Assembly (NCBI GenBank): GCA_021209875.1
Contig: JAGYVD010000009.1
Location: 1,736,001 to 1,800,000, forward strand
Direction of reading: 5' to 3'
Length of the DNA: 64,000 nt
Origin: Rosellinia necatrix
Lineage: Eukaryota; Ascomycota; Sordariomycetes; Xylariales; Xylariaceae
The translations under genes were made by a program, and so were the position numbers. Every line of letters begins with the position of its first letter. Position 1 is the first letter of the stretch. Positions 11,734-25,054 of this stretch are shown here, piece by piece. The notes beneath the pieces are model-generated. The model was not told the DNA's origin and searched no databases. It worked only from the letters and a program-made list of their open reading frames with translations.

Positions 11734-14700
11734 CGCTGAAACCATGTTCACCGCTTATCCGAACAAGGCATTAAACCTGGGATAGATCTCAATACAATCA
11801 CTCGTCTAGTGGACTTAAAAACGCGGATGCTTTACTGTCTATGTGGTGTGGTGCTCAGTAAATAAAGTGAGTTTTCTTGCCGCCTTAATTGCAGTTCAAT
11901 ACAGCATATTTATTCGCGTCACACGATCCCAGAGTCCTGCCTGTTTAATTTCCAACTCACATCCCTCGAGGTCACGACGCAGCAAATGGACCGGGTCATG
12001 GGAGGGATGATACAATCCCGCTTTATCGGGATCTTGTGGCTCTCCTTGGGGGCATATCCCGCCCCTGGTGCATGTATCTCGATGCTGTGCCTGAACTGGC
12101 TCGAGGCCTGTACTTCTTCAAGATTATTTTCAACTCCAAACGTCGGCAAGCCATGAACGTCTCTTAGAAGGTATGAAGCTAGTCCCAGACCGGATTAATA
12201 ATACTCATCTTGGAGAGATGGCGAATGATGATATAGCGGTCTGGCATCGCACGGCCCTGGAAGTAGGCACAGTTCGGCTGAGATCCGAGCGCAGTTAGGT
12301 TACGATAACTAGGTAGTCAATCGTGACCGCTACTTTATGTGTAGCCTGGGTATTAGCTGAACGAAGCAGGATCGCCTCTCCAGCATACGCCATATTTCGT
12401 CGCCGCATCTTACGTGGCGTCGTCAGGCAAATAATTCCATCTGTGTACCTACCGAGTACTTCTAATACCCGATGCGGAATGTGGGCGTGAGTTGTTCGAT
12501 TTCCATGCAATACTGGTTGGCATATTGGTTGCCTTGTGATTCAGCTCTCGCCACCCACAATAGACACGGGTGTAGATGATGGCTCCGCGCGGAAATATCA
12601 ATGGTAAGATGAATGCAACATTAAAATTACCATTCACCTTGCACTGATGGAACTCGCGGCCCGCCCCTTTCGGCCATGTGTTTGCCGGCATGAACCATAA
12701 TCTCACCTGCCAGTAGAACCACTGGCGGTAATCTTTGGTCAAGTCTTTGCAAGTTACGGCCTAGGTATGCGGCTATATAATCGCCGCGCTTTACTAGTAT
12801 AGAATACGTATAGTAATTACAGGACATAATTTGTTTACTGCTTTTTCTCCCCATTACAAGCTAGGCATAGTATACGAACAATGGAAAATATGCCAACCAA
12901 ACGCAATACCTCAATGTGGAAACCTCAAAAGTCGCCAATGTATAAATCTCAGGCCAGCAATATCCGGGCGGATACTAAAAGAAGAGAATTTCGTCTCAAA
13001 ATCGGCAAGTAATAGGCAAGGGCCACGTATGCAATCTCGACCATGCCCCTGGCTGCAGCTGAGGTTCCTGTGTGAGATCTCAAAGAAATTCCTGCGATTA
13101 TAAAAATTCTAGCTTCCCCGGGCATGTTCGGTGTCTGTCAGGTGATGGGGATTTGGGGTTTAGCGGCGAATATTGCCTGTTCTCTCGGAGGTGCTGCGCA
13201 TGCTTATTGTTGGGGGCGTAACAATGGACGAATCTCGGAACGAATAACCAATATATTTAGGCGAGCTGTGGCTCTTTTCGACCGATAACGGCATTTAGTT
13301 GCGTCCTTGGTTCAGTATGAATAGGGGACTAAGCGGCAGCTGTCTCGTCATCCATAAGAGGAAGATGGTATTTACCAATAGGTATCCTACCAACACGCTT
13401 TGGACCCTGATACGACCCAAAGGCACCAAATAATGGTCTTCGACGGTAGGAAGCGGGCTCTCATACGACCAAGTGTCGTATCCCGCAATGAATAACTTCA
13501 TATGGTATGTGTCAATATTGCATAGCCTGCCGGTGGGTTGGTAACTGCGGAGCGAAAGCGACCACGGAACACTGGCCGTTCTAATAATGGGTGTTATTGG
13601 TTCGATTAGCGTTGGCACACCTAGCGAGATGTGAACCATCGCGTAACGGTTCGTTGCTAAAGCAGTGGTCCAGCGTAGACGACCCGTAGGATCGTGGGGT
13701 CGTCTAACAGATGTTAAAATCTTGTTTCCGGCCAACCCCAGAGCGCTATGGTATTTCTACTAGGTGGTTGCCAACGCGGTGCGTTAACTGGGCCAACGAA
13801 ATGGGAACGCAACTGCTTCAGTGCATATGACAAGCATAGTATATCAGTCTAAGACATAAGCTTCATTCGTCCTCACTCCTCGCGGAAACAGCTTCTCACT
13901 TGCTATAGCCTCCACCCTGTATCGATATTACTTCACAGACAGAGCAAACTGTGACGCAACTAAAGATGGCGTAGGTGTGCTTTGCATTGCCCGGCCTGTG
14001 CAGCGGCGAGGTGAGTTCTCGTTCAAGTGGTATCACCCTTCTTGATTGAATCGTAGGTAGCAAAATTAAGAGGCTCATGTTATGCATTGAAACCATTGAA
14101 GGGCGACATACTGCGTTCAGTTCACTGTCGATATCGCGAAATGCGCTGCCGCGACATATCACCTATAGGCTATAGGGTGCTAAGACTGGCGATGAGGTTC
14201 AACGCTAGGACCCAGGATGCATATCTCCGATGCCTTGTCTTGGCTCGACCTGAAAAGCAAAGTTCCTATAGCCACACAGGTCCCGAAGGAGGGTGGCAGG
14301 ATTTTCTAGCATCGTTACACTTGCACTAACCTGTGTAGGGCTAAAATCTGGCTTCAAAACTCGAAATCTCGGCCGGTGTGAGCCCCCCAGAACGAAAGAT
14401 CCCGGGCCAAACTCTGCCCGGTCGAAGCTTAGACCAAATGCTGAAGCCGCTTCGCTTCACCGGCGGTGAATATGCTTACGCGATATGTAAGCGGGCAGGA
14501 AAAGGAGCAAACAGGCTAGCAACCCCTGCCAATGATCCAAGGGGCTGACATCCATCTCGAGTCTGGAACCAATTGCAAGCGAAATAATTGACGGGCACTG
14601 TAACTTGACGAGGTGCTGGTGCTTGCGGTTACTGCTGACGAACAATTGGGGTAATGTTCATCGTAATTGTTGAGAGAGATGATGGCACTTGCTGCGATGG

Positions 14701-16988
14701 ATTGCCTGGGTTCCTCAGGAGGTCAACTGATGGCACGGCACGGCACCGGGGGACTATTTCGTCCTGTATTGCAACCTGACTACAGAGTCGACATGTGCAC
14801 CAGCCCTATTATTGTGTCTGAAGTCCGCGTAGGCGTTGATCAGCCTTGTTGCTCCCGAATTTGTTGTAAGGCTATTCCATGTCTTACCTGCTGCGCCACC
14901 ACTGACATCAGCAGACGCATTGATCCTGCATTTCGGGTCCTTCGAAGCATGTAATCCAACTATAAAGGGGTCGGGCCGCAAATTCGATCCGAAAACGGAA
15001 GAGGATCATCGTAAAAAAAAAAGTAGGTGGTGTTGAGACTCAACAGATTTTGACGGGGCCAACGATGTTACAGCAGGTGTAAAAGGTGTGTTGCCACAAA
15101 TTCTAGTGCAGCCACAGTGGTGCACGGGGAGAATATATATCCCTATCGGTGGTACTTGGCAAAAAAGTCAGACGGCAGGCTCTTGGATGTAGACAGAATG
15201 CGTTGGGTATTTTTTTTTTTTTAGCACTTAAACCAAGGATACAATTAAGACGGGAAAGCGAGGGGTCTGTAACTATTGCCCACTAACTTCTGCGCGTCAG
15301 TGACCAGTACCTCCAGTGAAGTAAGGAGCCAGACACCATCTTGGCGCTGCCATGAAAACTAAGTATGGTTGAGGAGTCGATTATCGGTGCATGGCTCTTG
15401 TTCGCTCGGGCACGTGAAACAGATTTCATGTTTGGAGCTCGCCCGGCTGCAGCTGCGGCATCATGCTATGACCATAAGTCGTTTGTCCATCGCAGCGCCT
15501 TGTGAGGTTGAAAACAATTGCCTTCATACCAAACTACCCCTCACACAACAGAGCCATCAGTTAATAAACCTGGGATACAGCGGTAAAGTAAGCCATCCCC
15601 CCCACCGGCACTACGCTCCAGAAAGGAAGAAAAGGAAAAAAGGAAAATGGGTTGACTGCTCCATCGTCAGCAAGGTATTTACTTTCCCAAAAACTCAAAA
15701 AAGAATCGCAATAGCTGAGCTGGATAGACAGTTGGGTGGTTGTGGCATTACTTTATGAGCTCCCTCTCTCTTTCTCTCCCCTCACCGCAGTCCGGAGATG
15801 CCTTAGTTACCTGCCTGAAAAACCGGCCCCATCGGGTCTGTTCACAGTAGCCAATGGTTGAGAACCATGTATGGATTTGGAGGGCCTTGATAAAATGTCA
15901 CACGACTTGGGCACTCCAAAAAGGGGTTAGCAGGTCACCCATCCTCGGATCCACGCAGGAAAAGATAAGGAAGAGTAAGGAATAAGGAAAAGCTTCGAGA
16001 CACAGGTGGGCAAACATGAAGAATCGTGGCATTATGGTGCAAACGATTATTGTTAGCCTGTGTGCTGCACTACGGCACACGTCAAATGTCGACGGGTCGA
16101 TTGAGGAGTACCTATTCGTATGTCTCATCCTTCAGAAAGCAGCTGTGCTGGGGCATTATTGGTCGATGACCGGTCAAGTCCGTTTACCAATGAATATATT
16201 CTAAGTAAGCCATAATTTTTGATGCCAGGGCCAAGGCCAAACTTGAAAAGCGGTGTATAAGGACGAGCCAGAGCTGAGGTTGATGCTTGTGCGCATCCCA
16301 AGGTTTTTCTATTTTGAGGAGCTGGAGCTGTGGAAGCTAGGAACAACCACCAGCGCTTATGTGCGGCGTTTGCGAAACCTGGAATACAACGCTAGGATCG
16401 GGTGATGTTGGATAGCCTCATAGACGAGTTATATAGACAGGGGATAGCCAGGCCATGTGACTGTGCTAAAACTTCTGTACAAGTGAAACAGCATATCACT
16501 AGCCGCATCATTGCTTGTCTCCCGATCCGACGGCTGGGAAAGGAACCCAGAAGAGGGGAAAGACCCCAAACGGCACGAGGAATTCTAGAACGTTTAACCC
16601 CAGCACAGACCCAGCACAGACCCGGCAAGGGATCCGCCGAAAACGTGGGGAATAGATAGCCATTCGACGCAGGAGGATGCCTGCACACCGGTCTTCCTTC
16701 TCAAGTTGGCGGTAGTTATTCACGATGCGACAGAGATACCCAGGTTAGACGTCACACGTGGGCAGCTGACAGCCAGGATAGATAGCGGACTGGCTGCCGA
16801 CCGCGTTGTGTGCCCTGTTAGGTAGGTAGATGATAAGAAGATCAACGGTAGGATTTTGGCGAGGTGGGCAGACCGTAGTCAAGATGAAGCTTGCGCTATC
16901 TTGTCCAAGACATGGCCGCCTGCTCATTACCTACACCACAGGCATGGAGCCCGGCCTAGCTTATGGCTTGAGTTGTGTTGCAGGTTGC

Positions 16989-17033
16989 GGGTTGCGGGTT
17001 GCGGGCAGCGGGCAGCGGGCAGCGGGTCGTGGG
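16989..17033 (+). repeat. Seven evenly spaced GGG runs (G-quadruplex candidate)
   Basis: GGG triplets are separated by 4-base spacers (TTGC, TTGC, CAGC, CAGC, CAGC, TCGT). Any four consecutive runs fit the G3 N1-7 quadruplex rule. The unit is 7 bases, so it is also a short tandem repeat. Confidence 0.8.
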
Positions 17034-17257
17034 TTGTGCGCATTCATATTACGGGGGTGGATAGAGTACATGTAGCTCGCACGCCGAGAAGCAGATGCAC
17101 GCCGAGGACGTGTGAAACTATACGGCTTTGTGAGATTCGGCCTGTGAGCAGAAGCGTGCTCGGGGTTCTATTCTAGCGCACACTAGGTTCGGTGATGTCG
17201 GTGTGGGTGCAGGAAAGTATGCTAATCGAGGCAACATGAGGAGTGCATACACCCGAA

Positions 17258-17330
17258 TGAGGAGGGGGGAGAAGGAAGAGGAAGAAGAGGAAGAAGAGGA
17301 GGAAGGGGGAAGGGAAGGATAAAGAAGGGG
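17258..17330 (+). repeat. Purine-only tract (GGAAGA)n-like
   Basis: About 70 bases of almost uninterrupted A and G arranged as GAAGAGGAAGAAGAGG-like units. It could adopt triplex DNA. The complementary strand gives a Ser/Pro/Leu/Phe-rich open frame that is a product of the repeat. Confidence 0.8.
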
Positions 17331-17997
17331 AGGAATACAAAGAATAAGAAGGATAAGAACAAGGATGACTAACTAACAAGAACATAGAGCAAACAAGGAG
17401 CTACTTCAGCAAGACATCTCTGAACAATAAACCAAACTGTTCCCACGTGCAAGCGGGTCAAGCCGTGAATCTTCTTCTCTAGCAGCTGGGCCTGGGCTGT
17501 ATATGTGGCAAAACCGGGGTTAGAGCATGGCAGTGACCTAGGGCGATATTACCTAGTAGTATCTAGGTGTTGGGTGGAGGAAGTGTGATATGAAGACATC
17601 ATCGTGATCGTTTGGGAGGTGTACCCGACGGTAGTGGTGGTCGCATGGCTACAGGTATCTTATTAGGTAAGGATGGACCTGTCGCGCTAACTATGTACCT
17701 ACCTGCCTACCGAGAAGAGCGCAGTGTCCCTGTCACTGTACTGGGACTTGGCAACACACCCGTTGCGGAGTGACCTCTCCCTGGCCAGGTCCGGCACGGG
17801 TAGGTACCTCTTAAAACCTAAAGCAGAAGGTTTCTTAGTGGATGGGTCCACCTCCCGTCGACAGGTACAGGTACTATTGCACCATACAGACCATATGTAC
17901 AGGCCATACAGAGGCACCCCTTCCATGTCTGTTCCGCCTGCTACACTATCCCCAGTGCAGACTTGGCAAGGCCGATGCTGGTAGGTAGGTACCTACC

Positions 17998-18042
17998 TAG
18001 TAGTAGTAGTAGTAGTAGTAGTAGTATTAACGTCTAATCTAG
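17998..18042 (+). repeat. (TAG)n microsatellite followed by a shared 18-base motif
   Basis: Nine TAG units run directly into TATTAACGTCTAATCTAG (18025-18042). The same 18 bases recur at 42130-42147, also directly after a trinucleotide repeat. Confidence 0.85.
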
Positions 18043-18390
18043 ACCTACCTAGGCCGAGCAGGTGGTGGAGGAAGCTCCATGATATTCTAAAAGCTGGGCG
18101 CTGCCCACTGCATGGAAATTTTTCAGACGGACCCGTGAGACCATGGCGGAATAGACTTGGCCTTGCTCTGGTCGTGACTGAAAGTGACCACAGCTTGCGC
18201 GCCTACCTGCCTCCATGCCTGCGTCCATGTCTCGCCTCGCATGTTCCTGGTATGCCGTGCACCACTGACGATCTCTAAAGTACCATAGGTACCTGCCTAC
18301 CACCTAGACTACATTTTGTCCTGACCTGAGGCGCCTAGCTGTCTATATAGGTACTTTGCAGCTTACAGACCAAGTCCCTACCCAGGCTAA

Positions 18391-18560
18391 TAGCAGTAGC
18401 AGCAGCAGCAACAGCAGCAACAGCAGCAACAGCAGCACCTCCCTGGCTCTCCCCGGTACCTACCTAGGTCGTCTTACCTGCCTCTGCCTATGCACTTACT
18501 TACCTTACCTACCTTACCTACCTTACCTACCTTACCTACCTTACCTACCTTACCTACCTC
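18391..18560 (+). repeat. CAG/CAA-type microsatellite and TACCTTACC tandem array
   Basis: Positions 18391-18436 hold AGC/AAC triplets. Positions about 18497-18560 hold seven copies of TACCTTACC. Read as protein this gives Ser/Asn then Leu-Pro-Tyr repeats, which I regard as a repeat artefact. It lies about 1 kb upstream of the GATA-like gene, in its likely promoter or 5' untranslated region. Confidence 0.85.
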
Positions 18561-19560
18561 ACTACTACAACACGTACCACGCCAACGGGCTACCTCCTCA
18601 ACATTAATTCCCCATCTCTCGCTCAGAACGCCCTCTCCGTAGCCCCCTTTCTTCGGACCCAGGCCCTCGGACCACGCTCGCTCTATTCTTCAAGGCCTCA
18701 CCTGCGTTGGGCTTCTCAGGTTGACGCATATCATATCATCATCATACCATATGACCTACTAATTCCCTTCCAACGGCGGCGAGGCGGTGCCCTACCCGGA
18801 CTTCATCCCTCTCTATCTGGGTTCTTTCGCCGCTCTTGATATTGGCATACGCCCACTACCTGCCGCGCCTCTACTTGTAATACTAATCTCTAGTATTCGG
18901 CAAGCCCTGCTCCCCTCCTCGCTTGCAACTATCAGCCCATCCGTTTGCAGACGCCTGCTCATTTGGCCGTATTTTGGGCCCAAGTTGGCTTAACACCCCG
19001 CAAGTTTCCTCAGACCCCCTCTGTAACCCACAAGGAAGCTTGCTCGCTTTGCTCTGATATCGGCACGTTTGGATATATTATTCAACCTGCGGCTTGTCCT
19101 TCGCTATTAGTCCAACCTCACTTGGCAAAATTCGCTTCGCGTGGTGCTCGTTTATTTTGTAGTCTGACCTGGTGGCCGAGCTCAGACGCCTCGGTATCTT
19201 GGCTGAAATACCATTTCGGTTGTCTGCTAAAGTCACTTGCTCTTTCTTCGAGGTTACGATCCCGGGGTTGGACTGAGACTTTACCTTAATTCTGTTGGAG
19301 ACGGCTGAGCTTTGTTGTGTTTGGAACTATCCGTTTACATGTGCGTCTGACGTGGCATGCCCTCCTCCTTGGCAGCCTCATATTCTACCCAGCGTTGTTA
19401 ATGCCCCTTGCGTTGCTTACGGTCCGCGCCCACGAGCTATGAATCGGGAATTCGCGTCGACCAGACCCCAGGAATTCGTGAACTACGGGAGATATTGGGA
19501 GGTAGAGCGGGGTACGGTTTCTAAGATTATTGAACAGGGCCACCACGAGCACCGCACAAG
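18561..19560 (+). promoter_or_regulatory. Probable upstream/5' leader region of the GATA-like gene
   Basis: This is 1 kb of C/T-rich sequence without a convincing gene, immediately before the start codon at 19561. Open frames here are short and unrecognised. Pyrimidine-rich leaders of this size are common upstream of fungal regulatory genes. No specific binding site is claimed. Confidence 0.35.
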
Positions 19561-21144
19561 ATGGCACAGGAGCAGACGATCTTACCAAAGGGGATCGTCC
19601 TCAATAGAGAAGCTGTCTACGACGAGATCGCAATATATGAAGTCATGCCGGTGGAGCAGATTCTGAGGGCTCGTCACGGTAACTAGATCCTCTTCCATCC
19701 CCACACAATCCGGCGAGTCTGATCCCCGGTATAGTTTTCTCTACTACGTCTAAGAAATTGTACGACCCTACTGCGAGACGACTAGAGAACTTTTGGACGC
19801 GTGTGCTCGGTGGCGATCGTCGCCACCTCCCTGGTAGAGTTCTTTCGAGGTTGTTCAAGGATATATCCGAGGAGACATCCTTTGTCAAGTTACGAGGGCC
19901 GAGTAATCGATATGAGCCCGTAAGTTTCATGTAAATCTGTCACGATTGACTCGCTAATAGCATGCTGGTAGCCTTCGCCTGGGTCTTCAGTTTCGACGTT
20001 GGTCGCTGATGAACCGACTCGTTTAACAGCTACATCAGAACTAGAAGCTGATCCTTCAACGGCCTCCACAAAAACTCTACATCCGATTTTGAAGAAGTCT
20101 AGAAGACCTTCAACTTCGCGGCCACGGCCAACAACTCGATTTTTGTCACCCCCCGTCTCTAGATATGACGAGGGTGATATCCCGCCAAGCGGATCCGCAA
20201 CCCCTCCGGATGCTAATCCCATCAACTATGGCAGCAGTCCCGGGAGTCCGGAGCGTCCAACCAGAAAAGAGGGCGGGGGGGTAGGACATGGCCGCAAGCC
20301 ATTAAGGAGGAAGACGGCATTTGCCGCATCGACGGCTAGACAACGTCCGAAGATGCCCCGAAGGTCCAGCTTGCAGGCTTCTGCCGCGCCCTCTTCCGAC
20401 ATCAGGCCTAAAGAAGGGGAATCATCGCGAAGTTCCAAACTTAACAGCCCCCAAAGTTCAGCACAAGCAGTATTAGAAAATCAAGGAAAGCAATCATCCA
20501 TCATGAATAATGAGGAAGTAAACACGACTCTGAGCGCAAAGGCTGCGGGGAAACGCCCTATGACACGGTTGCGCATCGAGAAGACGACGTTGAAACCCAA
20601 AATTATGCGCATTAATCAACACCAAAACCAGGCCCCTCCAGTGGAGGGAGACAGCACCGAGGTTGGGCAAGAAAGAGAAGCGCAATCGCGAAAGGGCGAA
20701 AAAGCGGGAGGCAGTTCCTCCACCGCTGTTGGGAATAGAGATGCACAACGCCCCGGCCCCGGATCTTCGATGCTCATGACCAGATCCTCCTCAGATGTAG
20801 GCCCAGCTCGCCCAACCTCACGAGAGGTAAGCCGGTCTTTTGTCCCGTCATCTAGCTTAATGTCGTCGACATTAGCCAAGCTCGATACCTCGGTGATAGG
20901 TCAGGGAACAATTGCTGGTTTTGGGGGCATAACCGTACCAGCCTCAGGGGGCGAGTTTGGAGAAGGGAGTGTTAACGCTGCTCACGATGCGGTGGCACGT
21001 GGCTCTCGTATCCCTGCGCCTATGTTTAACGGGCAAATGGCACCTACAGAAGCCAAGAACACGGTCCCAATACCTCTCGCCCGTACCAGAGGTCAGCTAG
21101 CAATATTGCTTGACCGGAAGGCTGATAAAAAATCTCGGCGGTGA
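19561..21144 (+). CDS. GATA-like domain (AreA-type, DUF1752) / DUF3295 regulatory protein
   Basis: The gene has three exons, 19561-19678, 19735-19919 and 19972-21144, with introns of 56 and 52 bases (GTAACT...TATAG; GTAAGT...GGTAG), giving 491 residues. Residues about 27-95 form the conserved AreA GATA-like block: VYDEIAIYEVMPVEQI, then TTSKKLYDPTARRLENFW, RVLGGDRRHL and SFVKLRGPSNRYEP. This continuity is produced only by the two splices. The rest is Ser/Pro/Arg/Lys-rich and probably disordered, ending in a DUF3295-like tail (VPIPLARTRGQLAILLDRK). Family members are fungal nuclear or signalling proteins linked to nitrogen or stress regulation by domain similarity; a DNA-binding zinc finger is not present here. 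I chose ATG 19561 because it begins the conserved N-terminal ILPKGIVLN segment. The paralogue and exact role are unknown. Confidence 0.82.
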
Positions 21145-22248
21145 TCACGACTTCTGGAAAACGTGTACCCACAACTGAGACGTGACGCTGCTAGCATCAA
21201 CTTCGTTTAATTCGATTCCCACCAGGCGCGTGAAAATACCTTAGCAGCGTCGGCTCAATGCAGGTCCGCAGAAGAAAGAAAATGTAGAAAAGGTGTTGTC
21301 TTTCAAAGTTTGGATTTAAGAGAATTAACATTTTTCTTAACTGCAGCGACATAAGCGGTTACGAAATCGGTGTTTGTGCATTGATGGATTTTACACATAG
21401 CATCGGCGTTAGGCTTTATAAGACACTAAAACTTCAAGTTTATCTGTAAACTATCCAGGGCGAGCGGGAGCATAGAAACGTGTAGCTGGTGTGCCTCATA
21501 TTAATGCGGCCGGCCTCGTCACCTTTATTTGAGAAGAGAACAACAACATCGGCATCAGCCACGCTTGGCCTGGGGATGCGTATCAACAGAGCCATAATAT
21601 ATCGGATCATTGTCTAGGATATCGGCCCGTGTTGGGTGTTCTAGTTCTGCCTTGGGGAGACTATCTCACCAAGGGAAAGCCTCCGCTTCATGTCCTATGG
21701 CCGCCATAATACCAACATTCCTGCTGGGCATAGTTACACAGAGAGATTCACGACCAAATTACGAGGATTCGATCTTTGATTCCCCACTAACTATATTTTA
21801 TCTTCCTTGCCCACCGTAGGCATCCGGCAAATAGCGATCATCCCGTTTGGACGGCATGCGCATGCCCACTACTCACCTGTCAGACCAGAGTCAGCGCATA
21901 CAAGAGAGGAGATGATAGTTATTTGCCAAGTGTAAAAAATGCCATTTTCTTGTTCACCCCGTAGGGCACCACTTGCCCATGACTAGCGGAAACAAAATTG
22001 ACCCTAGGCCAGGCCCCCCACACGCTATCGGTAATACCGATAACTTCGTCGAAGCTGTATACTAACTCTATCAAGTACGCGGGATATACAAGTTGGGCGT
22101 TTATGCGGATGTTAGCTAAAACGGATGCGCAAAGGCGCGACGTGATGCCGGATGGCCCCGGCGTACATATCTATGTAGAAGGCAAACTACCTAGGTAGGC
22201 ACATGGGTTACCGGTGCATATGCTATCGGCTTTGACCCGTACGTACAC

Positions 22249-22289
22249 CTCTCCCGTCGCCCTCCCGTCGCCCTCCCGTCGCCCCCCCG
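22249..22289 (+). repeat. Tandem repeat CCCTCCCGTCG
   Basis: Three consecutive copies of an 11-base unit are followed by a C-run. Confidence 0.85.
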
Positions 22290-22775
22290 TTTTCACATTT
22301 TGGGAATCTCACGATAGACTAATCTAACTTGAGTTTACCTCAACCCCATCTGGGCATAGGCTGGCCCCTACCGTGATGCTTTTTGTTCTCACCTCCATAC
22401 TTACATTCGTGGGCACAGACGGAAGTGCATAGATTTCTTGTGAATCGAGCATGTACCATAATACATGGGCATTTCACCGCCTGTATTTGCGTCGGCACCC
22501 CCTCCCCTCCTCCCCCTTCCGCCCCAGCCCTCCTCTCTTCGCTCACCGTTCTTCGCCACAGGTGGCCTCATCTTATCAGACCGCCTTCGGGACTGTGCAC
22601 TGCCTGTCTCGGGTCCTAGTCGAGGAGAGACGTGGGGATCCGAATACGTGCGCCATCTCTTTCCAAACCGGATGAAAGAACGTAGAGTTCCACGTTGTTT
22701 GGCTGCCTTATATACAATTCCGCAACTTGTCGCGGGATTTTCCCGAGGCGGGACTACCGCAAGACACAACTGTAT

Positions 22776-22802
22776 TTATTTATATATATATATATATATA
22801 TA
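22776..22802. repeat. (TA)n microsatellite
   Basis: An alternating TA run of about 26 bases. Confidence 0.9.
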
Positions 22803-25015
22803 ACTATACGCGCATATAAGAAGAGCATATCGGTGTTTGGAAGGAAGAGAAAGCCAACTGTTCGGTGGACCTATTTAATTTCGTTCTGCTGCATACAGTA
22901 GTAGTAGTCGCCTACATAGCTGGCTCAGATGCCTGCCACCAAACATTTTCTGCTTCAACCTCCATCAGCCTATGATTTGATGTGTCGATGGCACAGGGGT
23001 TATGAAATGCGGCGGCGATGTAACGGTCAGAGGCGTGTTCACGCCAATGACATTGCGTTGCTGCACCACGGTAGGGTAGGTAGGCACAGCACGTAGTTAT
23101 GTGCAAGGTGACAGATCATTATTCTCGATCTCTCATCTACTTTTCCCCGGAAGGACATACAGCTCCGGCCACAAATCATTGGCTTACCGATTTTCCCCCC
23201 CGTAGCCCTGCTACATGACCCTGGAAGTTGGATCGTCCTTACAGTAGTGTGGTCTGCCCCTGGGAGGCTTTTTTGGGGGAGGAGGAGGAGGACCCTGGAA
23301 ACTTGCGTGAACCGAAGACGTCATATGTATTAAGGACATTCAAGGCTTATCAAGACCCAATTTATCCCACTCAGCACGATGATCACGCTCCGCGGACTTA
23401 CCAACTTCGAATATTATTATTATTAATTTTTTTTTTTTTGTTTTATATCCCTTCTTCTTCTTCCTTCCCCATCCTTTTTCATCATACGTATCTTTCAATT
23501 CCCCCTTACTCCTGCCAAGACATGGCAAAATGAAGGTTTGCTGTGCCCCTCAGCAAGATATAATCACCCCACGCCCATGGGATTGAGTGGGAGTTGGTCG
23601 ATCTAGAGATCCTAGTGTGGGGGTTCGTGAGGCGGACGGGATGGACCGCGGCGTTGTTCTCTCATGTGATCACGCTGCCGTTTCTCGTGTCATGATGGCC
23701 ACTGCGCAGCTCTAAGTGCATACCGAGGATATGCCTACTTACTTACCGTGGTACTAGCCAACTGGGTACGCACATGAATGCCGCTGCTTATGCACGATGC
23801 GTGATGAGAAGCCATTGTAATGACTGAGCTCGTGTTATTTCACACTGCAGCGTATGAACCCCTACGTGGCTCATCCCGTGCTCATGGTGGCTTGCTAGAG
23901 CCTCGTTTTTAGAGTAGGGTTTCGTCCATTGTCATGATATATCATTTTTAGAGGCATATATTAACCTACGTCCACTCCAGCTGGCACATAATTGCATACG
24001 TATACATACCGTTAGACGTTAATTTCCGATCGTGTATTGATGTGTTATAATGAGACATGGCTTTCAATACACTAGATTCGTCTGATGGGTGTAGACCGAC
24101 TTTGAGAACAAGTTAATAGTAGTTGTCATCTATCAGCCGCAGCCGTCGTATCCATGGTACCACGAGTTCAAACATCGGAAGGCGAGGCAACGACAACATG
24201 AAGCCAAGACCTACTATTTGGACCTTAGACCAGTCAAACAGTAAATACGGGCCAGAATGAACGACATAAGTAATAGGTATTGACGCTCTCGCTCTCGCCA
24301 CGCTCAATGTTGACATGCGGCTGGGACAACGGCCGCCCAGCGAGATCAACGGCACTCGAGAGCCGGCAAGGCGGATGAATGAATAGGAAGGCTGCCGCTT
24401 TTCTTGGCCGGCTGCTGGTACCCAATACATACAATTCGCCTCACGAAACCGCCGTCGTGCTGTACGAGAACAAGATATATACTTGCAAGTCCTAGAGCTT
24501 GGCAGTGTTGCATACCATGCATCAATATCTATATCGAAGCATCAACAGGCAAGCCATGTTGCCTAACAGCCCGGTTGGGGGGGTTCACTCACACATCCTA
24601 CCCCCTCCCCTCTCTCTCATCTCTCATATACACAATCATTCTTTGTTTCTCTCTCGTCTACTTCCCCACGCACCTACTCACTTACATCATACTTGCTCTA
24701 TACTCATTCATCTACACGTCCCCCAACTCGAAGTTGCCCCTCGACGGCATGCCACGGCCCGAACCCATCATGTAAACAACGGGAGGCGTTCAAGTCACCC
24801 ACTCGCCCCCAACCCCTAGGGCTCGGTACCCGGACAACGATCCGGCCCCCCACGTAAAAAAGCAAACACGGATGTTGATTTCCCCCAAGATGCAGGACTG
24901 CCTAGGAGCCACATCCAACCAAAAACCTGGTTAGGTCAGGAAAAAAAATTAAAAATAAAAAATAAAAATATAATAACTAGTTAATAATTATTATAATAAC
25001 TAACTACGCTAATAA

Positions 25016-25054
25016 ATATATATATGTATATATGTATGTATGTATGTATGTATG
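25016..25054. repeat. (TA)n/(TATG)n microsatellite
   Basis: Alternating TATA passes into five TATG units. The 24940-25015 flank is A-rich. Confidence 0.9.

Larger units (their letters stand above)
11734..18000. other. 6 kb region without a recognisable gene
   Basis: Composition is balanced. The longest frames (13295-13735 minus, 146 codons; 15369-15758 plus, 129 codons) have no family resemblance and lack flanking exon structure. The region includes homopolymers (T run near 15211-15222), a G-run repeat at 16989-17033 and a purine tract at 17258-17330. Towards 17.7-18.6 kb the TAGGTAGGTACCTACC motif common in Sordariomycete intergenic DNA becomes frequent. Confidence 0.45.

Noticed and set aside
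13295..13735. 146-codon open frame, minus strand
   Set aside because: Same reasoning; the amino-acid order shows no recognisable motif.
15369..15758. 129-codon open frame, plus strand
   Set aside because: No recognisable motif or splice context, and it overlaps homopolymer-rich DNA.
18356..18607. Open frame encoding Ser/Asn and Leu-Pro-Tyr repeats
   Set aside because: It is the direct translation of a CAG/CAA microsatellite and a TACCTTACC array.
22401..22769. 122-codon open frame, minus strand, Gly/Arg-rich
   Set aside because: The Gly/Arg-rich part comes from a C-rich low-complexity tract and overlaps three open frames on the other strand.
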